Shown: positions 53,803 through 63,821, numbered from the stretch's first letter. The stretch: DNA of 64,000 bases from Rhodobacterales bacterium 56_14_T64 (GCA_002162795.1 MAAY01000031.1:27052-91051); one strand, 5' to 3'. The notes: a model not told the origin generated them from the sequence alone. Made by a program: numbers and translations.

Positions 53803-54774
53803 TCAAGAGGCTTTGGCCATAGTTTGCGCCATTTTGAGTGCCTCGATCAGGCTGGTGGGGTTGGCAATTCCATGTCCTGCGATGTCACAGGCGGTGCCAT
53901 GGTCAGGCGAGGTGCGGATGAAGGGCAGGCCAAGGGTGATGTTGACGCCGCGATCAAAATCCAGCGTTTTGATCGGGATCAGCGCCTGGTCGTGATACAT
54001 ACAGATGGCGGCGTCATAGCGGGCGCGGGCGGCGGCGTGAAACAGGGTGTCGGCCGGGTGCGGGCCGGTTAGATCAAACGCGTGACTCTGCATGTCCTGT
54101 AGCAGTGCGTTGATCCAGTCGAGTTCCTCGTGGCCCATGGCGCCGCCTTCGCCGGCGTGCGGGTTTAGACCGGCCACTGCGATGCGAGGGTGCGGGATAC
54201 CAAATTGGTTCTTCAATCCCTCAGCAGTGATTTCGATGGTCTTGCGCAGCAGGTCGGGGGTCAGATCCTGTGAAACTTGTGCCAGCGCGATATGTATGGT
54301 GGCGGGCACCACGCGCAACTGCTCGGAGGCCAACATCATCACCACCTGTTTGCAACCAGACAATGCGGCCAGAAACTCGGTGTGGCCCGGATAGGCAAAA
54401 CCAGCCCCGTCAATCAGCGCTTTCTTGTGGATCGGCGCTGTGCAAAGCGCCGAGGCCTCACCAGCCTGAACCAGTCTGACCGCTGTTTCAATGGATTGGA
54501 TCACGTCGGCAGCGTGTTCTGCCTTGGGTTGACCGAGGGTGGCAGGGCTTTTGAAAGACATTGCCAGCACAGGCAGGGACGAAGCGCAGACAGAAAAGGC
54601 GTCCGCTGCTGAGGAGATTACTGCGAAGGCAGTTCCTGGCGGCAAATGCCGGGGGTCGCCGATCCAGAAAAACGGACAGCTGTCGCGCAATTTGTTCCAG
54701 GCTTTGACGGCGATTTCCGGACCTATGCCGGCAGGCTCCCCACAGCTGAGCGCAATGGGGCGGGCCTGGGTCAT
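53803..54774 (-). CDS. pdxA: 4-hydroxythreonine-4-phosphate dehydrogenase
   Basis: 323 residues. Start LSCGEPAGIGPEIAVKAW is the PdxA signature; metal-binding His and Asp lie in TAPIHKKALIDGAGFAYPGHTEFLA, GLNPHAGEGGAMGHEE and CMYHDQALIPIKTLDFDRGVNITLGLPFIRTSPDHGTA. Oxidises 4-phosphohydroxy-L-threonine in pyridoxal phosphate synthesis. Overlaps surA by four bases (ATGA). Confidence 0.95.
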   Translation of the reverse strand: MTQARPIALSCGEPAGIGPEIAVKAWNKLRDSCPFFWIGDPRHLPPGTAFAVISSAADAFSVCASSLPVLAMSFKSPATLGQPKAEHAADVIQSIETAVRLVQAGEASALCTAPIHKKALIDGAGFAYPGHTEFLAALSGCKQVVMMLASEQLRVVPATIHIALAQVSQDLTPDLLRKTIEITAEGLKNQFGIPHPRIAVAGLNPHAGEGGAMGHEELDWINALLQDMQSHAFDLTGPHPADTLFHAAARARYDAAICMYHDQALIPIKTLDFDRGVNITLGLPFIRTSPDHGTACDIAGHGIANPTSLIEALKMAQTMAKAS

Positions 54775-56003
54775 TTCACTACAATTTCCGCGTCGGCTCG
54801 CAGTTGTTCAATAAAGCTGTCCGAAAAGGCCGCCAGTCGTTGTTGAGTCAGTGCATTGGCCACTCCCTCGCGGCCATCATCTTCACCAATGCCCAGATCA
54901 GCGGTGCGGCCGCACAGCATCAGCAGCATGAGCGTTTGACCATTGTTGCGGGTCAGCGTGGTCGAGGTTTCACCGGAGTCGAGTTTTGCCAGTTCCAGTG
55001 CCACGTCTTGTGGAATCTCGGTTGGGGCCAGACTTTGACGCTCCAGCACGGCGGGATCTTGATCCTTAGCAACCCCATAAAGATCATCACAGGTGTCGAT
55101 CTGACCGGCAATATTCTGCGCGGTTTTTAATGCCTCGGCACTGCGACCGCCAGGAATGAAATAACTGGCGTATTCAATAGCGGCGTAACGCGGTGTTCCC
55201 CCGGTCAATTCCCGGATGCCGCGCATTTGGAACAACGCAACTGCGCCTTGCAGCGGCAAAGGAGCAGTGATTTCTCCTGGCTTCAGTGCCAGCACGACCT
55301 CTTGCAACTGCGGTGGCAGCTTGGTCAAAGCGATCCAGGGCAGATGGCCTTGGTCAGTGCGGCTGTCGGCGGCGGAATATTGTGTTGCTGCAGAAGAAAA
55401 GGCTGAATAGCTGTCCAACTGGCTGATCTGTTCGGCAATGTCTTCGACCTGCCGTACATTCTGTTCGTTGATCGGCATGATGACCTCGGACAACAGAACC
55501 TGCAGGCCGCCGGTTCCGGCCCGTCCCATCGCGCGATCAATTTCCTCATCGTTGGGTCGAGCCTGCGATAGGAAACGAGAACCAACATAGTCTCGCCAGT
55601 TAAGCCCCACTTTTGTATAGTCGCGCAGAGTTTCAGGAGAAACGCCATTTTCGCCGAGGACTTTGACAAACTCCTCAAGTGTAAGATTGGCCCGGCTCGC
55701 CAGCTCGGTCATTCCTGATATAATGTCTTCCTCTGACGCACTAATACCAGCTTGAGCAACTGCAGCTTTCTTGAGGCGTTCTTTGATGAGCTCTTCGCGA
55801 GCCAGATCTGTCGGGTCACCGGGGGTGCCCAACAGCTTCATGAACTGGGCCCGTTGTTCGAGTTCAAAATAAGTAATGACATCTTCGTTCACCGTGACGG
55901 CAGGTGAAAACAGACCCTGAGCCGCTACGGGCAAGGGCAGGCAAAGCGCCGAGGCCAGAAAGAGACTGGGGGCATTGAACCAAGACTTCAGGAATTGCTG
56001 CAT
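54771..56003 (-). CDS. surA: Periplasmic chaperone/peptidyl-prolyl isomerase SurA
   Basis: 410 residues. A signal peptide (SWFNAPSLFLASALCLPLPVAAQG) is followed by the SurA N-terminal helical domain (VNEDVITYFELEQRAQFMKLL) and one parvulin-type region (LPWIALTKLPPQLQEVVLALKPGEITAPLPLQGAVALFQMRGI). Escorts outer membrane proteins, including LptD, to the BAM complex. It lies directly downstream of lptD, overlapping it by 16 bases. Confidence 0.9.
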   Translation of the reverse strand: MQQFLKSWFNAPSLFLASALCLPLPVAAQGLFSPAVTVNEDVITYFELEQRAQFMKLLGTPGDPTDLAREELIKERLKKAAVAQAGISASEEDIISGMTELASRANLTLEEFVKVLGENGVSPETLRDYTKVGLNWRDYVGSRFLSQARPNDEEIDRAMGRAGTGGLQVLLSEVIMPINEQNVRQVEDIAEQISQLDSYSAFSSAATQYSAADSRTDQGHLPWIALTKLPPQLQEVVLALKPGEITAPLPLQGAVALFQMRGIRELTGGTPRYAAIEYASYFIPGGRSAEALKTAQNIAGQIDTCDDLYGVAKDQDPAVLERQSLAPTEIPQDVALELAKLDSGETSTTLTRNNGQTLMLLMLCGRTADLGIGEDDGREGVANALTQQRLAAFSDSFIEQLRADAEIVVK

Positions 56004-58135
56004 GATCGCCTGTACTTTTTTGTGCCGCCGTCGACGGAAAATCCATTTAATGCGATGGTAAAGCCGAAATCGGTCGTCGGCTCAACACTAGATGTCGAAG
56101 TATATCGTCTGTTCACCGAAAGATCGACCTTTACGCATTCGTTGCTGTATACAAATCCAAGGCCTGCGCGCGAGGCGCGGGCGTCTGAAATATCATAGCG
56201 CAGGTTGGCGCTGGCCGACCAGTTTGGGTGAATTTGATAACTGCCGTCGAACCAGATCTCCGAGGTTTCTTCGCTGCGCCCCTCGTCAGGGTCGGTGCCC
56301 AGCCAAAGATAACTGCTGGAAAGCTCGGCGCGGTCACTGATCCAATCGCCGCGAAGTTCAGCCTTGGAAAAATTCAGCGAACCGTTCAGCAACCCGCGTG
56401 CGGTGATCGCCAGACCGGTGTCGAGTTTTAGCTGGCCTGCCAATAGGATGTCGGAGGAGGTGCCGCTGAGGCCCGAGGATTTGGTGAACCGACTGTCGGC
56501 TGTTTCACGAAACACCTGGCCAACTGTGGCATTGGCCTGCCAGCCGCCAGCCGCATAGCGGGCCCAGTTGAAACCATAGACCAGGGAAATGCCATCTTCG
56601 CGGGCATCGGTAGCCGGGAACCGCGACAGTTCCAGAAGATTGCCTTGGTCAAATTCGACAAAGTTGCTTTCGTCGTTTGGCACATCATCACCAACAGCGT
56701 CACTCCAGCCCAGTTGCACAATGGGTTCCAGAAAGTGAGAAGCCCCGGAGGCAGTGTGGCGGGTCATCGGCAGTCGTAGAGTAACGGCGCCACGTGGCGT
56801 TAGTCGTGAAACGCTTGAGGCGTAGGCACTGTCATCGTGGATATCAAAGGCGTCGGCCGACAGGCCCAACTGAGTTTGCGCGATCACGCCGTTGAGCAGA
56901 TGCCAACTGCGCTGCCAGTCGGCATCAACAGTTACACGGGCAACGTCCCGGCCTATGACGTCGACATTCGAGGTGCGGCTGTGACCATGGGCATGCAGGG
57001 TCATTTGCAACTCACCACCCTGCTGCGCCGGGTGATACCGTTTCTGGTAGAAGATGTCTGCAATCGAAGACGGGATTTCAGTTTGTTCATCTGTGTCCCG
57101 CAACGTCTTGTAATAAAACGCTCCGGCTCGGAACAGGCTGTCGCGCCTTACCTGCGTCAGGGTCAATTGCGACCGGAGCCGGTCAAGGTCGGGCAGGCCA
57201 TAGTCGGCAAGGTAGGCGTCATCCGAGGATGTTTTGATCTCGAATTCTAATTTGAATCCCCGGCGCAGGTCAAATGCGCCGTCGCCAAACAGATAGCCGC
57301 GGGTGTCGCCCGGCTGTAGGTCATCGCGGGTGACTGCGACCTCAAATTCGATGTTGCCGTTGCGAAAAGCCTGTCGGTAGCGTGCATCCAAAGTGCGTGT
57401 TTTGGATGACAGATAAGGCGCCAATGTCAGATCCCGGTTTTCACCCAGGGTAAAGAAATAGGGAACCTTGAGCCCGGTTCCAAGGTTCGATGTGGTGCGC
57501 ACGGATGGCACCAGAAAACCGGTGGCCCGCTCTAGCGTTGGATCCGGCAGGCGCAAGCCTGGAAAGTAGAACACCGGCACGTCCAGAATACGGAACTGGG
57601 CGTTCTCAAAGTAAAGCTGTCTTTCCAGCTGGTCGTGAGTAACCTTCTGGGCCCTGATCTGCCAAAGCGGTGGTTTGCCGTCATCACAAACTTGGCAGGA
57701 TGTCGCTGCGGTTTTGTAAAGCTGGGTATAGCGGCCGCTCACCCGGGTCATTTGTACCGAGGCCAGCTGCAGCTGCTGTTGGAACACCATGCGCGCACCG
57801 CTGAGAATGCCGTTGCGCAGGTCTTTGTCCATCTCGGCGGCGTTCGCAATAATAGTAATCTCACCGCCCTGATCTATGCGAATGGGACCTTCGATCACCA
57901 GGGTGCCACTGTCGCGGTCAAAGGTGATTTTTTGGGCGCGCAGGCGGATGTCGCCCTGAAAGGCCTCGACATTGCCTTGGGCAATCAGCACGCGATTACT
58001 GGAGATAAACACCTGATCGGCGACCAGCATGGCTGGTTGGATGGTGTCGCCAGCGGTGGTCCCTTGTTGAGCACTGGCAATGGGGGCCAGAGCGATCCAA
58101 GGGACAACAGTGAGTAGATGTAAGGCACGCCGCAT
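55988..58135 (-). CDS. lptD: LPS-assembly protein LptD
   Basis: 715 residues from ATG 58135, preceded by GGAGG at 9 bp (an upstream ATG 58153 is less well placed). Signal peptide, then the OstA-like beta-jellyroll (VFISSNRVLIAQGNVEAFQGDIRLRAQKITFD), a cysteine pair CQVCDDG, and the large C-terminal barrel domain ending with a strand after NECVKVDLS. Cysteines at both ends allow the interdomain disulfides. It inserts LPS into the outer leaflet with LptE. Confidence 0.94.
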   Translation of the reverse strand: MRRALHLLTVVPWIALAPIASAQQGTTAGDTIQPAMLVADQVFISSNRVLIAQGNVEAFQGDIRLRAQKITFDRDSGTLVIEGPIRIDQGGEITIIANAAEMDKDLRNGILSGARMVFQQQLQLASVQMTRVSGRYTQLYKTAATSCQVCDDGKPPLWQIRAQKVTHDQLERQLYFENAQFRILDVPVFYFPGLRLPDPTLERATGFLVPSVRTTSNLGTGLKVPYFFTLGENRDLTLAPYLSSKTRTLDARYRQAFRNGNIEFEVAVTRDDLQPGDTRGYLFGDGAFDLRRGFKLEFEIKTSSDDAYLADYGLPDLDRLRSQLTLTQVRRDSLFRAGAFYYKTLRDTDEQTEIPSSIADIFYQKRYHPAQQGGELQMTLHAHGHSRTSNVDVIGRDVARVTVDADWQRSWHLLNGVIAQTQLGLSADAFDIHDDSAYASSVSRLTPRGAVTLRLPMTRHTASGASHFLEPIVQLGWSDAVGDDVPNDESNFVEFDQGNLLELSRFPATDAREDGISLVYGFNWARYAAGGWQANATVGQVFRETADSRFTKSSGLSGTSSDILLAGQLKLDTGLAITARGLLNGSLNFSKAELRGDWISDRAELSSSYLWLGTDPDEGRSEETSEIWFDGSYQIHPNWSASANLRYDISDARASRAGLGFVYSNECVKVDLSVNRRYTSTSSVEPTTDFGFTIALNGFSVDGGTKKYRRSCSNS

Positions 58136-58136
58136 C

Positions 58137-59240
58137 TTAGCCGTCCTCCGCATGCAGCAAAAGGCCCAAGGTTAGCAAGATCGCGGCAGCAGGCGGTGCC
58201 CAGGCCGCCAATGCCACCGGAATTTGGCCGTTTTCGCCGAGGATCTGAGCAAAGTTACGGATGAAATATAGCCCAAATCCCAACAACACAGCCGCCAGAA
58301 CTGCCAGCCCAGTGCCGCCAGAACGGGCGTGGCGCATGGTAAACGCGGCTCCGACCAGAACCATGGCCATCAGGAACAGTGGTCTTGCCAGCTCCACCTG
58401 CAACCAGACTTCATAACGTCTGGTCGAGAACCCAGCCTGCCCAAGTGCGCGGATGGTCTCTGGAAGATCGTAGACAGAAATGCCGGTGGAGGTGCCAAGA
58501 CTGTCGCGGATCCGGTCCTGGGTCAGTGTTGTGGCCAGCCGCAGTTCGTCATGTTCAACAGAATTGGTCTCGGGGTTGAGCCCGGGTGTCAACGGCCATG
58601 CCTTGGCCTTGCGCAGCAACCAGTGATCCCCTTGCAACTTAGCGCTTTCAGCGATGATCTGACGCACGGGTCCTCCGTTGGGGGCATAAGATACGATGGT
58701 GACATCCAACAGCGTGATATCTCCAGCTTCACCACCATAGCCGGTGGCATGGATGACCGACTGACCTTGAGCGCCACCCTGACGCAGCCACAGCCCCTCG
58801 CCAGAAAGCGACAGCGCCGCTGGGCCGCCTTTGCGGTAGGTGTCTGACAGTTCCTGGTATCGGTTCGAGGTGGCGGCAACAATGGGGTTTAGGGTGCTGA
58901 CCGTCAGCATACCAATCACCGCAGCCATGGCCAGCGGTGCGGCTAGTGCGCGGATACCCGAGCGACCTATGGCGCGGGTCACCACCAGCTCGCTGCTGCG
59001 CGCCAAGCCGACAAACAGCACGATGGTCGACAAGATCATGATCAGCGGTAAAAACTCGCTGAGCGCGGCAGGCGCGTTGAGCAAGGTCAGATTGACCAAC
59101 TGTCCGAAATTCAGATCAAGACCATCAAAGCGGCGGACCTGCTCGTTCAGGTCAATCAACATCACCAGAGTGAGCAAAACCATGCAGATGATGCCGAACC
59201 ATTGCAAGAAACGGCGGGCGTAATAGAGGTCTAGCTTCAT
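58137..59240 (-). CDS. lptG: LPS export permease LptG
   Basis: 367 residues from ATG 59240 (MKLDLYYARRFLQWFGIICMVLLTLVML). Six transmembrane helices, three before and three after a periplasmic beta-jellyroll domain, as in YjgP/YjgQ proteins. Its ATG overlaps the lptF stop (ATGA). Together with LptB and LptF it extracts LPS from the inner membrane. Followed 1 bp later by lptD. Confidence 0.95.
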   Translation of the reverse strand: MKLDLYYARRFLQWFGIICMVLLTLVMLIDLNEQVRRFDGLDLNFGQLVNLTLLNAPAALSEFLPLIMILSTIVLFVGLARSSELVVTRAIGRSGIRALAAPLAMAAVIGMLTVSTLNPIVAATSNRYQELSDTYRKGGPAALSLSGEGLWLRQGGAQGQSVIHATGYGGEAGDITLLDVTIVSYAPNGGPVRQIIAESAKLQGDHWLLRKAKAWPLTPGLNPETNSVEHDELRLATTLTQDRIRDSLGTSTGISVYDLPETIRALGQAGFSTRRYEVWLQVELARPLFLMAMVLVGAAFTMRHARSGGTGLAVLAAVLLGFGLYFIRNFAQILGENGQIPVALAAWAPPAAAILLTLGLLLHAEDG

Positions 59241-60379
59241 TGCGCAGCCTCTGTTGCAGCAGCCCTTGGTCGCCTGTTCCAAAGTTTGATGGGTTGGGCC
59301 GCCAGCTGCAGGAATACTGTTGCGATCAGCAGGCCAACCACTGATGGCAGGTAGATCAGCGGCCATAGGTCGGCATTGCCGAGAACCGGTTCCGCAACCA
59401 CGCCGCGCAGGCCTTCTATAAATATAAGCAGTACAAAGGCCAGCAGCGCCTGACGCCAGACCCCAAATCTCGAGAAAGTGCCCAGCATCAGCGAAGAGAA
59501 CCCGATCAAGGCAACGGCGACACAGATCAGCGCCCGGGCAAAACGCAAGTGCAGTTCTTCGGCCAATTGGCCGCGGCTAAACGGTTCGTGCGCTGCGATC
59601 TGATCTGGTCTTGTCAGCAATTCAAGGCTGGGGATGGCGCGAATGTTGCGCGCTTTATTTTCAACTTTGTCCGCCAGCGCACTGATATCGTATGAAAAGT
59701 CCGTAAAAGCTGTTGTTGACAAGGTGCGGCCATCAATGTCCAAACGCAGGGCCATGCCGTCTACCATGACAAGGTGGGTGCGGTCCTGATCTCTCACCAA
59801 AAAGGCCCGGGTTCCCGTATAAAGCGCAGTTTGTTCCGGGTTGCGACGGTCGGACAAAAAGACATCATTCAGTGTGCCATCAAGGTCGATCTGACGGATG
59901 TAGAAGGTCACGCCTTTTGCCGGGTGCAGGAAATTCCCCTCGCTCAATAGTTTGGCAGTGACATTGCGCGCCACTTCGGATTCGCGAGCTTTGAGCTGAT
60001 TGATCGACGCGGGCAGCAGAAAATGGGTCAAAGCCGACATCATCAGCGCGGTGATAATGCCAAAGGCCAGCGCCGGGCGGGCCATTTGCCAGGGGCTGGT
60101 GCCTGTGGCGCTCAGCACCGTCAGCTCGCTTTCGCTGTTCAAACGGTTGGTCACCCAGACGGCTGAGGCAAAGGCTGCAATCGGCAGCACCATGCGCACC
60201 AGATTGGGCAACGCCAATGCGGTGAACTCCAAAAACACCAAGGCAGATTGTCCATCCCCAATCAGGCGGTCGAACAGAACCACGGCACGGTTGATCCAGA
60301 ACACCGCCACCAGAATCAGCGCGAAGAAGCCGAAGAACAGTAAATATTGGGACAGCACGTATCTGTCGAATCGTGACAC
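59237..60379 (-). CDS. lptF: LPS export permease LptF
   Basis: 380 residues with GTG start 60379 (VSRFDRYVLSQYLLFFGFF); GGGGGG six bases upstream supports it, while the upstream ATG 60403 has no ribosome site. Same six-helix plus periplasmic-domain layout as LptG (FDRLIGDGQSALVFLEFTALALPNLVRMVLPIAAFASAVWVTNRL). First gene of the lptF-lptG-lptD-surA-pdxA-ksgA operon, divergent from pepA. Confidence 0.93.
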   Translation of the reverse strand: MSRFDRYVLSQYLLFFGFFALILVAVFWINRAVVLFDRLIGDGQSALVFLEFTALALPNLVRMVLPIAAFASAVWVTNRLNSESELTVLSATGTSPWQMARPALAFGIITALMMSALTHFLLPASINQLKARESEVARNVTAKLLSEGNFLHPAKGVTFYIRQIDLDGTLNDVFLSDRRNPEQTALYTGTRAFLVRDQDRTHLVMVDGMALRLDIDGRTLSTTAFTDFSYDISALADKVENKARNIRAIPSLELLTRPDQIAAHEPFSRGQLAEELHLRFARALICVAVALIGFSSLMLGTFSRFGVWRQALLAFVLLIFIEGLRGVVAEPVLGNADLWPLIYLPSVVGLLIATVFLQLAAQPIKLWNRRPRAAATEAAQ

Positions 60380-60557
60380 TGCGATCCCCCCAGACCTTGC
60401 CATAATTAGTTTCGCCGATCTTAGAGGAAATCGGTGCCGGGTAAAACTGCATTTATCACATGAATGCAGATCCTTCGGATCGTCTGGCCCTAGTCAATTG
60501 TTGCGTCGCAGGCTAGCTGTTGAGGCATTCGCATCAATCCAAGCAGGAGCCCGCCCC

Positions 60558-62039
60558 ATGAGCAGTCTGACCCCAATCCGTTTTGCCGACTACGATCCCA
60601 AAACATTGTCAGACTTGGATGGGCGTCTTGTCGTGCTGATCACCCCCGAAGGCCTGATGGATCAAGCAGGCCGCAGCGCCAACCGTCTGAGCAAAGGCGC
60701 TTTGGCCCGGTTGATTGCAAGTGAGGGTTTCCAGAAGGTTAAGACCGGTCAGGTTATTTCGCTAGGCTGGCCGGCTGGGATGCAGGTAGAAGCACTGGAT
60801 GTGCTGGTGATGCCACGCCGAGTAACCCCAATTGAGGCGCGTAAGGCGGGGGCGGCGCTGGCAAAAGTGGGTGCTGGCAAAACTATGACAGTGATGGCCG
60901 GTTCAATGCCAAAAGCGGCAGACCTGGCTTTGGGCATTGCTCTGCGCAGCTACAGCTTTGATGACCACAAAACGCCGGACGACAGCAAGCTCACTGGCGA
61001 GGTGGTGATTGCGCATAAGGCGCATGAAGATATCGCTGCAAAGTTTGGGCCCATGCGGGCTGTGGCCGAAGGCGCCCACATGACCCGCAATTTGATCAAC
61101 GAACCGGCCAATGTGCTGACCACAACTGAGTTCGCCAACCGGCTGGTTGAAATGGAAGCGATCGGCCTGAAGGTTGAGGTGCTGGACGAGCCGCAGCTGG
61201 AAGAGCTGGGTATGCGCTCGCTTCTCTGTGTCGGGCAGGGGTCGGATAGTCCCTCCAAAGTGGTGGTTATGCAGTGGAACGGCGGCAAAGAAAGCGACGC
61301 GCCGCTGGCACTGGTCGGCAAGGGCGTGGTGTTTGACACCGGCGGCATCTCGCTGAAGCCTGCCGGTGGTATGGAAGACATGACCATGGATATGGGCGGT
61401 GCAGGTGTGGTGGCGGGCACGATGCGGGCGCTGGCATTGCGCGGCGCCAAGGCCAATGTGGTTGGTTTGGTTGGCTTGGTCGAAAATATGCCCTCGGGCA
61501 ATGCCGTCCGTCCCGGTGATGTGGTTAAATCGATGAAAGGCGTGACCATTGAGGTGATCAACACCGACGCCGAAGGGCGTTTGGTTCTGTGTGACGTGAT
61601 GTGGTACACACAGGAACGGTTCAATCCGGTTGGCATGATTGATCTCGCTACTCTCACAGGTGCGATTATCGTCGGGTTGGGCCATGAAAATGCCGGTGTG
61701 TTCTCCAACAATGACGGGTTGTGCAATGCTTTCCTCAAGGCGGCGGCTGCCGAAGATGAAGGGGCTTGGCGAATGCCACTTGGCAAAGGCTATGACGATC
61801 TGATCAAGTCTCGTATCGCTGATATCAAGAATACAGGCGGGCGCGCTGCGGGATCGGTTACCGCCGCGCAGTTCCTGAAACGGTTCGTTAAAGACGAAAC
61901 CCCTTGGATCCATCTCGATATTGCCGGGGTTGCCTCGGTGAAATCTGACACCACCTACGCGCCCAAAGGGGCCACCGGTTGGGGAGTGGCTGCCCTGAAC
62001 CGATTGGTTCTGGATGGATTTGAGACCGAGACCGAGTGA
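60558..62039 (+). CDS. pepA: Leucyl aminopeptidase (PepA, M17)
   Basis: 493 residues from ATG 60558 with CAGGAG upstream. M17 signature NTDAEGRLVLCDVMWY, metal and catalytic residues in VGKGVVFDTGGISLKPAGGMEDMTMDMGGAG and the MTRNLINEPANVLTT segment; hexameric two-metal aminopeptidase. It removes N-terminal leucine and other residues from peptides. holC starts 7 bp downstream. Confidence 0.95.
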   Translation: MSSLTPIRFADYDPKTLSDLDGRLVVLITPEGLMDQAGRSANRLSKGALARLIASEGFQKVKTGQVISLGWPAGMQVEALDVLVMPRRVTPIEARKAGAALAKVGAGKTMTVMAGSMPKAADLALGIALRSYSFDDHKTPDDSKLTGEVVIAHKAHEDIAAKFGPMRAVAEGAHMTRNLINEPANVLTTTEFANRLVEMEAIGLKVEVLDEPQLEELGMRSLLCVGQGSDSPSKVVVMQWNGGKESDAPLALVGKGVVFDTGGISLKPAGGMEDMTMDMGGAGVVAGTMRALALRGAKANVVGLVGLVENMPSGNAVRPGDVVKSMKGVTIEVINTDAEGRLVLCDVMWYTQERFNPVGMIDLATLTGAIIVGLGHENAGVFSNNDGLCNAFLKAAAAEDEGAWRMPLGKGYDDLIKSRIADIKNTGGRAAGSVTAAQFLKRFVKDETPWIHLDIAGVASVKSDTTYAPKGATGWGVAALNRLVLDGFETETE

Positions 62040-62046
62040 GACGAAA

Positions 62047-62505
62047 ATGGGTGCGGTTTTCTTTTACCACCTGACGCTGGGACCGCTTGAACAAACCTTG
62101 CCGGTGTTGCTGGACAAGGCGCGTGGGGCAGGGTGGAGCATTGCGGTCCGCGGCAATGATCCTGATCGGATGGGTTGGCTTGATGATCGCCTTTGGCAGG
62201 GAACCAAGGACAGTTTTCTACCGCACGGATTGCAAGGAGGGCCGCATGACGCGCTGCAACCAATCTTGCTGACAACAGGGCCTGAAGCGGGCAATGCACC
62301 AGATTGCGTTATGTCCGTCGATGGTGCCGCGGTGACATCAAAAGAAGTTGATGGGATGCAGCGGGTTTGTGTTCTTTTTGATGGCACCGACCCCGAAGCC
62401 GTTCAGCGCGCTCGCGGGCAGTGGAAAGAACTGACTGATGCGGGCTGTTCAGCGCAATACTGGTCGCAGGAATCGGGGCGTTGGGAGAAAAAAGCAGAGA
62501 AGTAA
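62047..62505 (+). CDS. holC: DNA polymerase III subunit chi
   Basis: 152 residues from ATG 62047. MGAVFFYHLTLGPLEQTLPVLLDKARGAGWSIAVRGNDPDRMGWLDDRLWQ and VCVLFDGTDPEAVQRARGQWKEL are the HolC pattern. Links the clamp loader to SSB. pepA-holC is a widely conserved pair. Confidence 0.94.
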   Translation: MGAVFFYHLTLGPLEQTLPVLLDKARGAGWSIAVRGNDPDRMGWLDDRLWQGTKDSFLPHGLQGGPHDALQPILLTTGPEAGNAPDCVMSVDGAAVTSKEVDGMQRVCVLFDGTDPEAVQRARGQWKELTDAGCSAQYWSQESGRWEKKAEK

Positions 62506-62573
62506 GGGCAGGGGCGCTGCCCCTCCTGGTCGGCGGCCAAATCACCCGGAGGCTTGCGCCGCAAGGCGCTTTT

Positions 62574-63155
62574 TTAGCGGGTCAACAACAGTGATCCGTT
62601 GCGAATTTCGATGCTGGACCAGCGTTGTAGGTAGCTCATCCCAAGCAGCGATTGGTCTAGCTCGCCTTGGTTGACCCAGACGCGGATATTGTTGTCTGTT
62701 ATGGCTCCCAGTGAAACGCTGTCGAGCCAAACCGAAGCAGTGCGTACTTCACCATTGGCGGTGTTGGCGCGGCCGAGGTAGGCCAAGGAATCGGGGTCTA
62801 TTCCAGCTTTGCGGGCATCATCAGCGTTCAGCACAACATCAGTTGCGCCTGTGTCGATCAGAAATGTGATCGGGGCATCATTGACGTCGAGGGTCAGGTA
62901 GTAGTGGCCGTCGGTTGAGCGCGGAACCTCAATCTGGCCAGTGTTGGCGATCACGGATTGCTGCGGCCTGACGGTGCTGCGAATGTCGTCCCACAAGCCG
63001 TAGCCGGCAATCGCGCCCAGAAAGATGAAGGCCCAAATTGCAAGCTGTTGCACGGTCTTTCCTAAGCTTTGGCGGTTTTGCACCAAAACCCAGGAGCCAA
63101 CGGCCACCAGCAGGAGCACAAGGTAGATAACCCGGCCGTAGTCGACATCCATCAT
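62574..63155 (-). CDS. TIGR02281-type aspartic (retropepsin-like) protease
   Basis: 193 residues with two N-terminal hydrophobic segments, then a retropepsin-like domain: FLIDTGATDVVLNADDARKAGID carries the catalytic DTG (around residue 98). The C-terminal part LLGMSYLQRWSSIEIRNGSLLL is the dimer-type end. Membrane-anchored, single catalytic site so probably a dimer. Substrate unknown. Confidence 0.9.
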   Translation of the reverse strand: MMDVDYGRVIYLVLLLVAVGSWVLVQNRQSLGKTVQQLAIWAFIFLGAIAGYGLWDDIRSTVRPQQSVIANTGQIEVPRSTDGHYYLTLDVNDAPITFLIDTGATDVVLNADDARKAGIDPDSLAYLGRANTANGEVRTASVWLDSVSLGAITDNNIRVWVNQGELDQSLLGMSYLQRWSSIEIRNGSLLLTR

Positions 63156-63200
63156 GCAAATTCCTCCTGCGGTCTTATCTATGTCTTGTTGCCGCTGTTG

Positions 63201-63821
63201 CTAGGAGGCAAATCCAAAGTCTTTCAGCCCGTCGAGAATGAACTGGACCGACAAAGCGGCCAGCAGCATGCCCAAAAGGCGGGAAACCACATTGATTCCG
63301 GTTTTCCCCAACAGTCTTTCGAATAGGCCGGACGCCAGAAACATCGCTACCATGACCGCCAACACCGCGACCATCACGGTAACAACCATGGCAAAGCCTT
63401 CGATGCCCGGTCTTTGCCCGGCCAGCAGGATCACAGTGGCAATTGATCCGGGACCGGCAATCAGCGGCATGGCAAGTGGAAAGATCGAGGGATCTTCGAT
63501 ATCGTCCTCGCCGCCCTGATCCTGACGCCGTTTTGTGCGCCGTTCAAACAACATGTCCAATGCAGTCAAGAACAGTAGCGCGCCGCCGGCGACCCGGAAG
63601 GCGGCCATTGAGATGCCCACAAAACCCAGCACCGCCTCGCCAAAAGCCGCAAACAGTGCCAGCAAGCCTGCGGCCGTAAAACAGGCGCGCAGCCCAACCG
63701 AGCGGCGGGTTGCCGGGGTCATGCCCTGGGTCAGTGCCAGAAATACCGGCGTCAGGCCAATCGGATCAACAATGACGAACAGAGTCACAAAAGAGGTGAT
63801 CAGAAAGGCACTGTCGATCAT
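63201..63821 (-). CDS. MarC family membrane protein
   Basis: 206 residues from ATG 63821 (MIDSAFLITSFVTLFVIVDPIGLTPVFLALT). Six hydrophobic helices with the VDPIG and AGPGSIATVI repeats of the MarC/YchE family. Function unclear, although once linked to antibiotic resistance. Its ATG overlaps the stop of the preceding ABC-F gene (ATGA). Confidence 0.92.
   Translation of the reverse strand: MIDSAFLITSFVTLFVIVDPIGLTPVFLALTQGMTPATRRSVGLRACFTAAGLLALFAAFGEAVLGFVGISMAAFRVAGGALLFLTALDMLFERRTKRRQDQGGEDDIEDPSIFPLAMPLIAGPGSIATVILLAGQRPGIEGFAMVVTVMVAVLAVMVAMFLASGLFERLLGKTGINVVSRLLGMLLAALSVQFILDGLKDFGFAS

Noticed and set aside
60903-61913. Long minus-strand open frame (336 residues) opposite pepA
   Set aside because: pepA is certain on the plus strand; the antisense frame is His/Gln-rich and resembles no protein, a GC-bias artefact.
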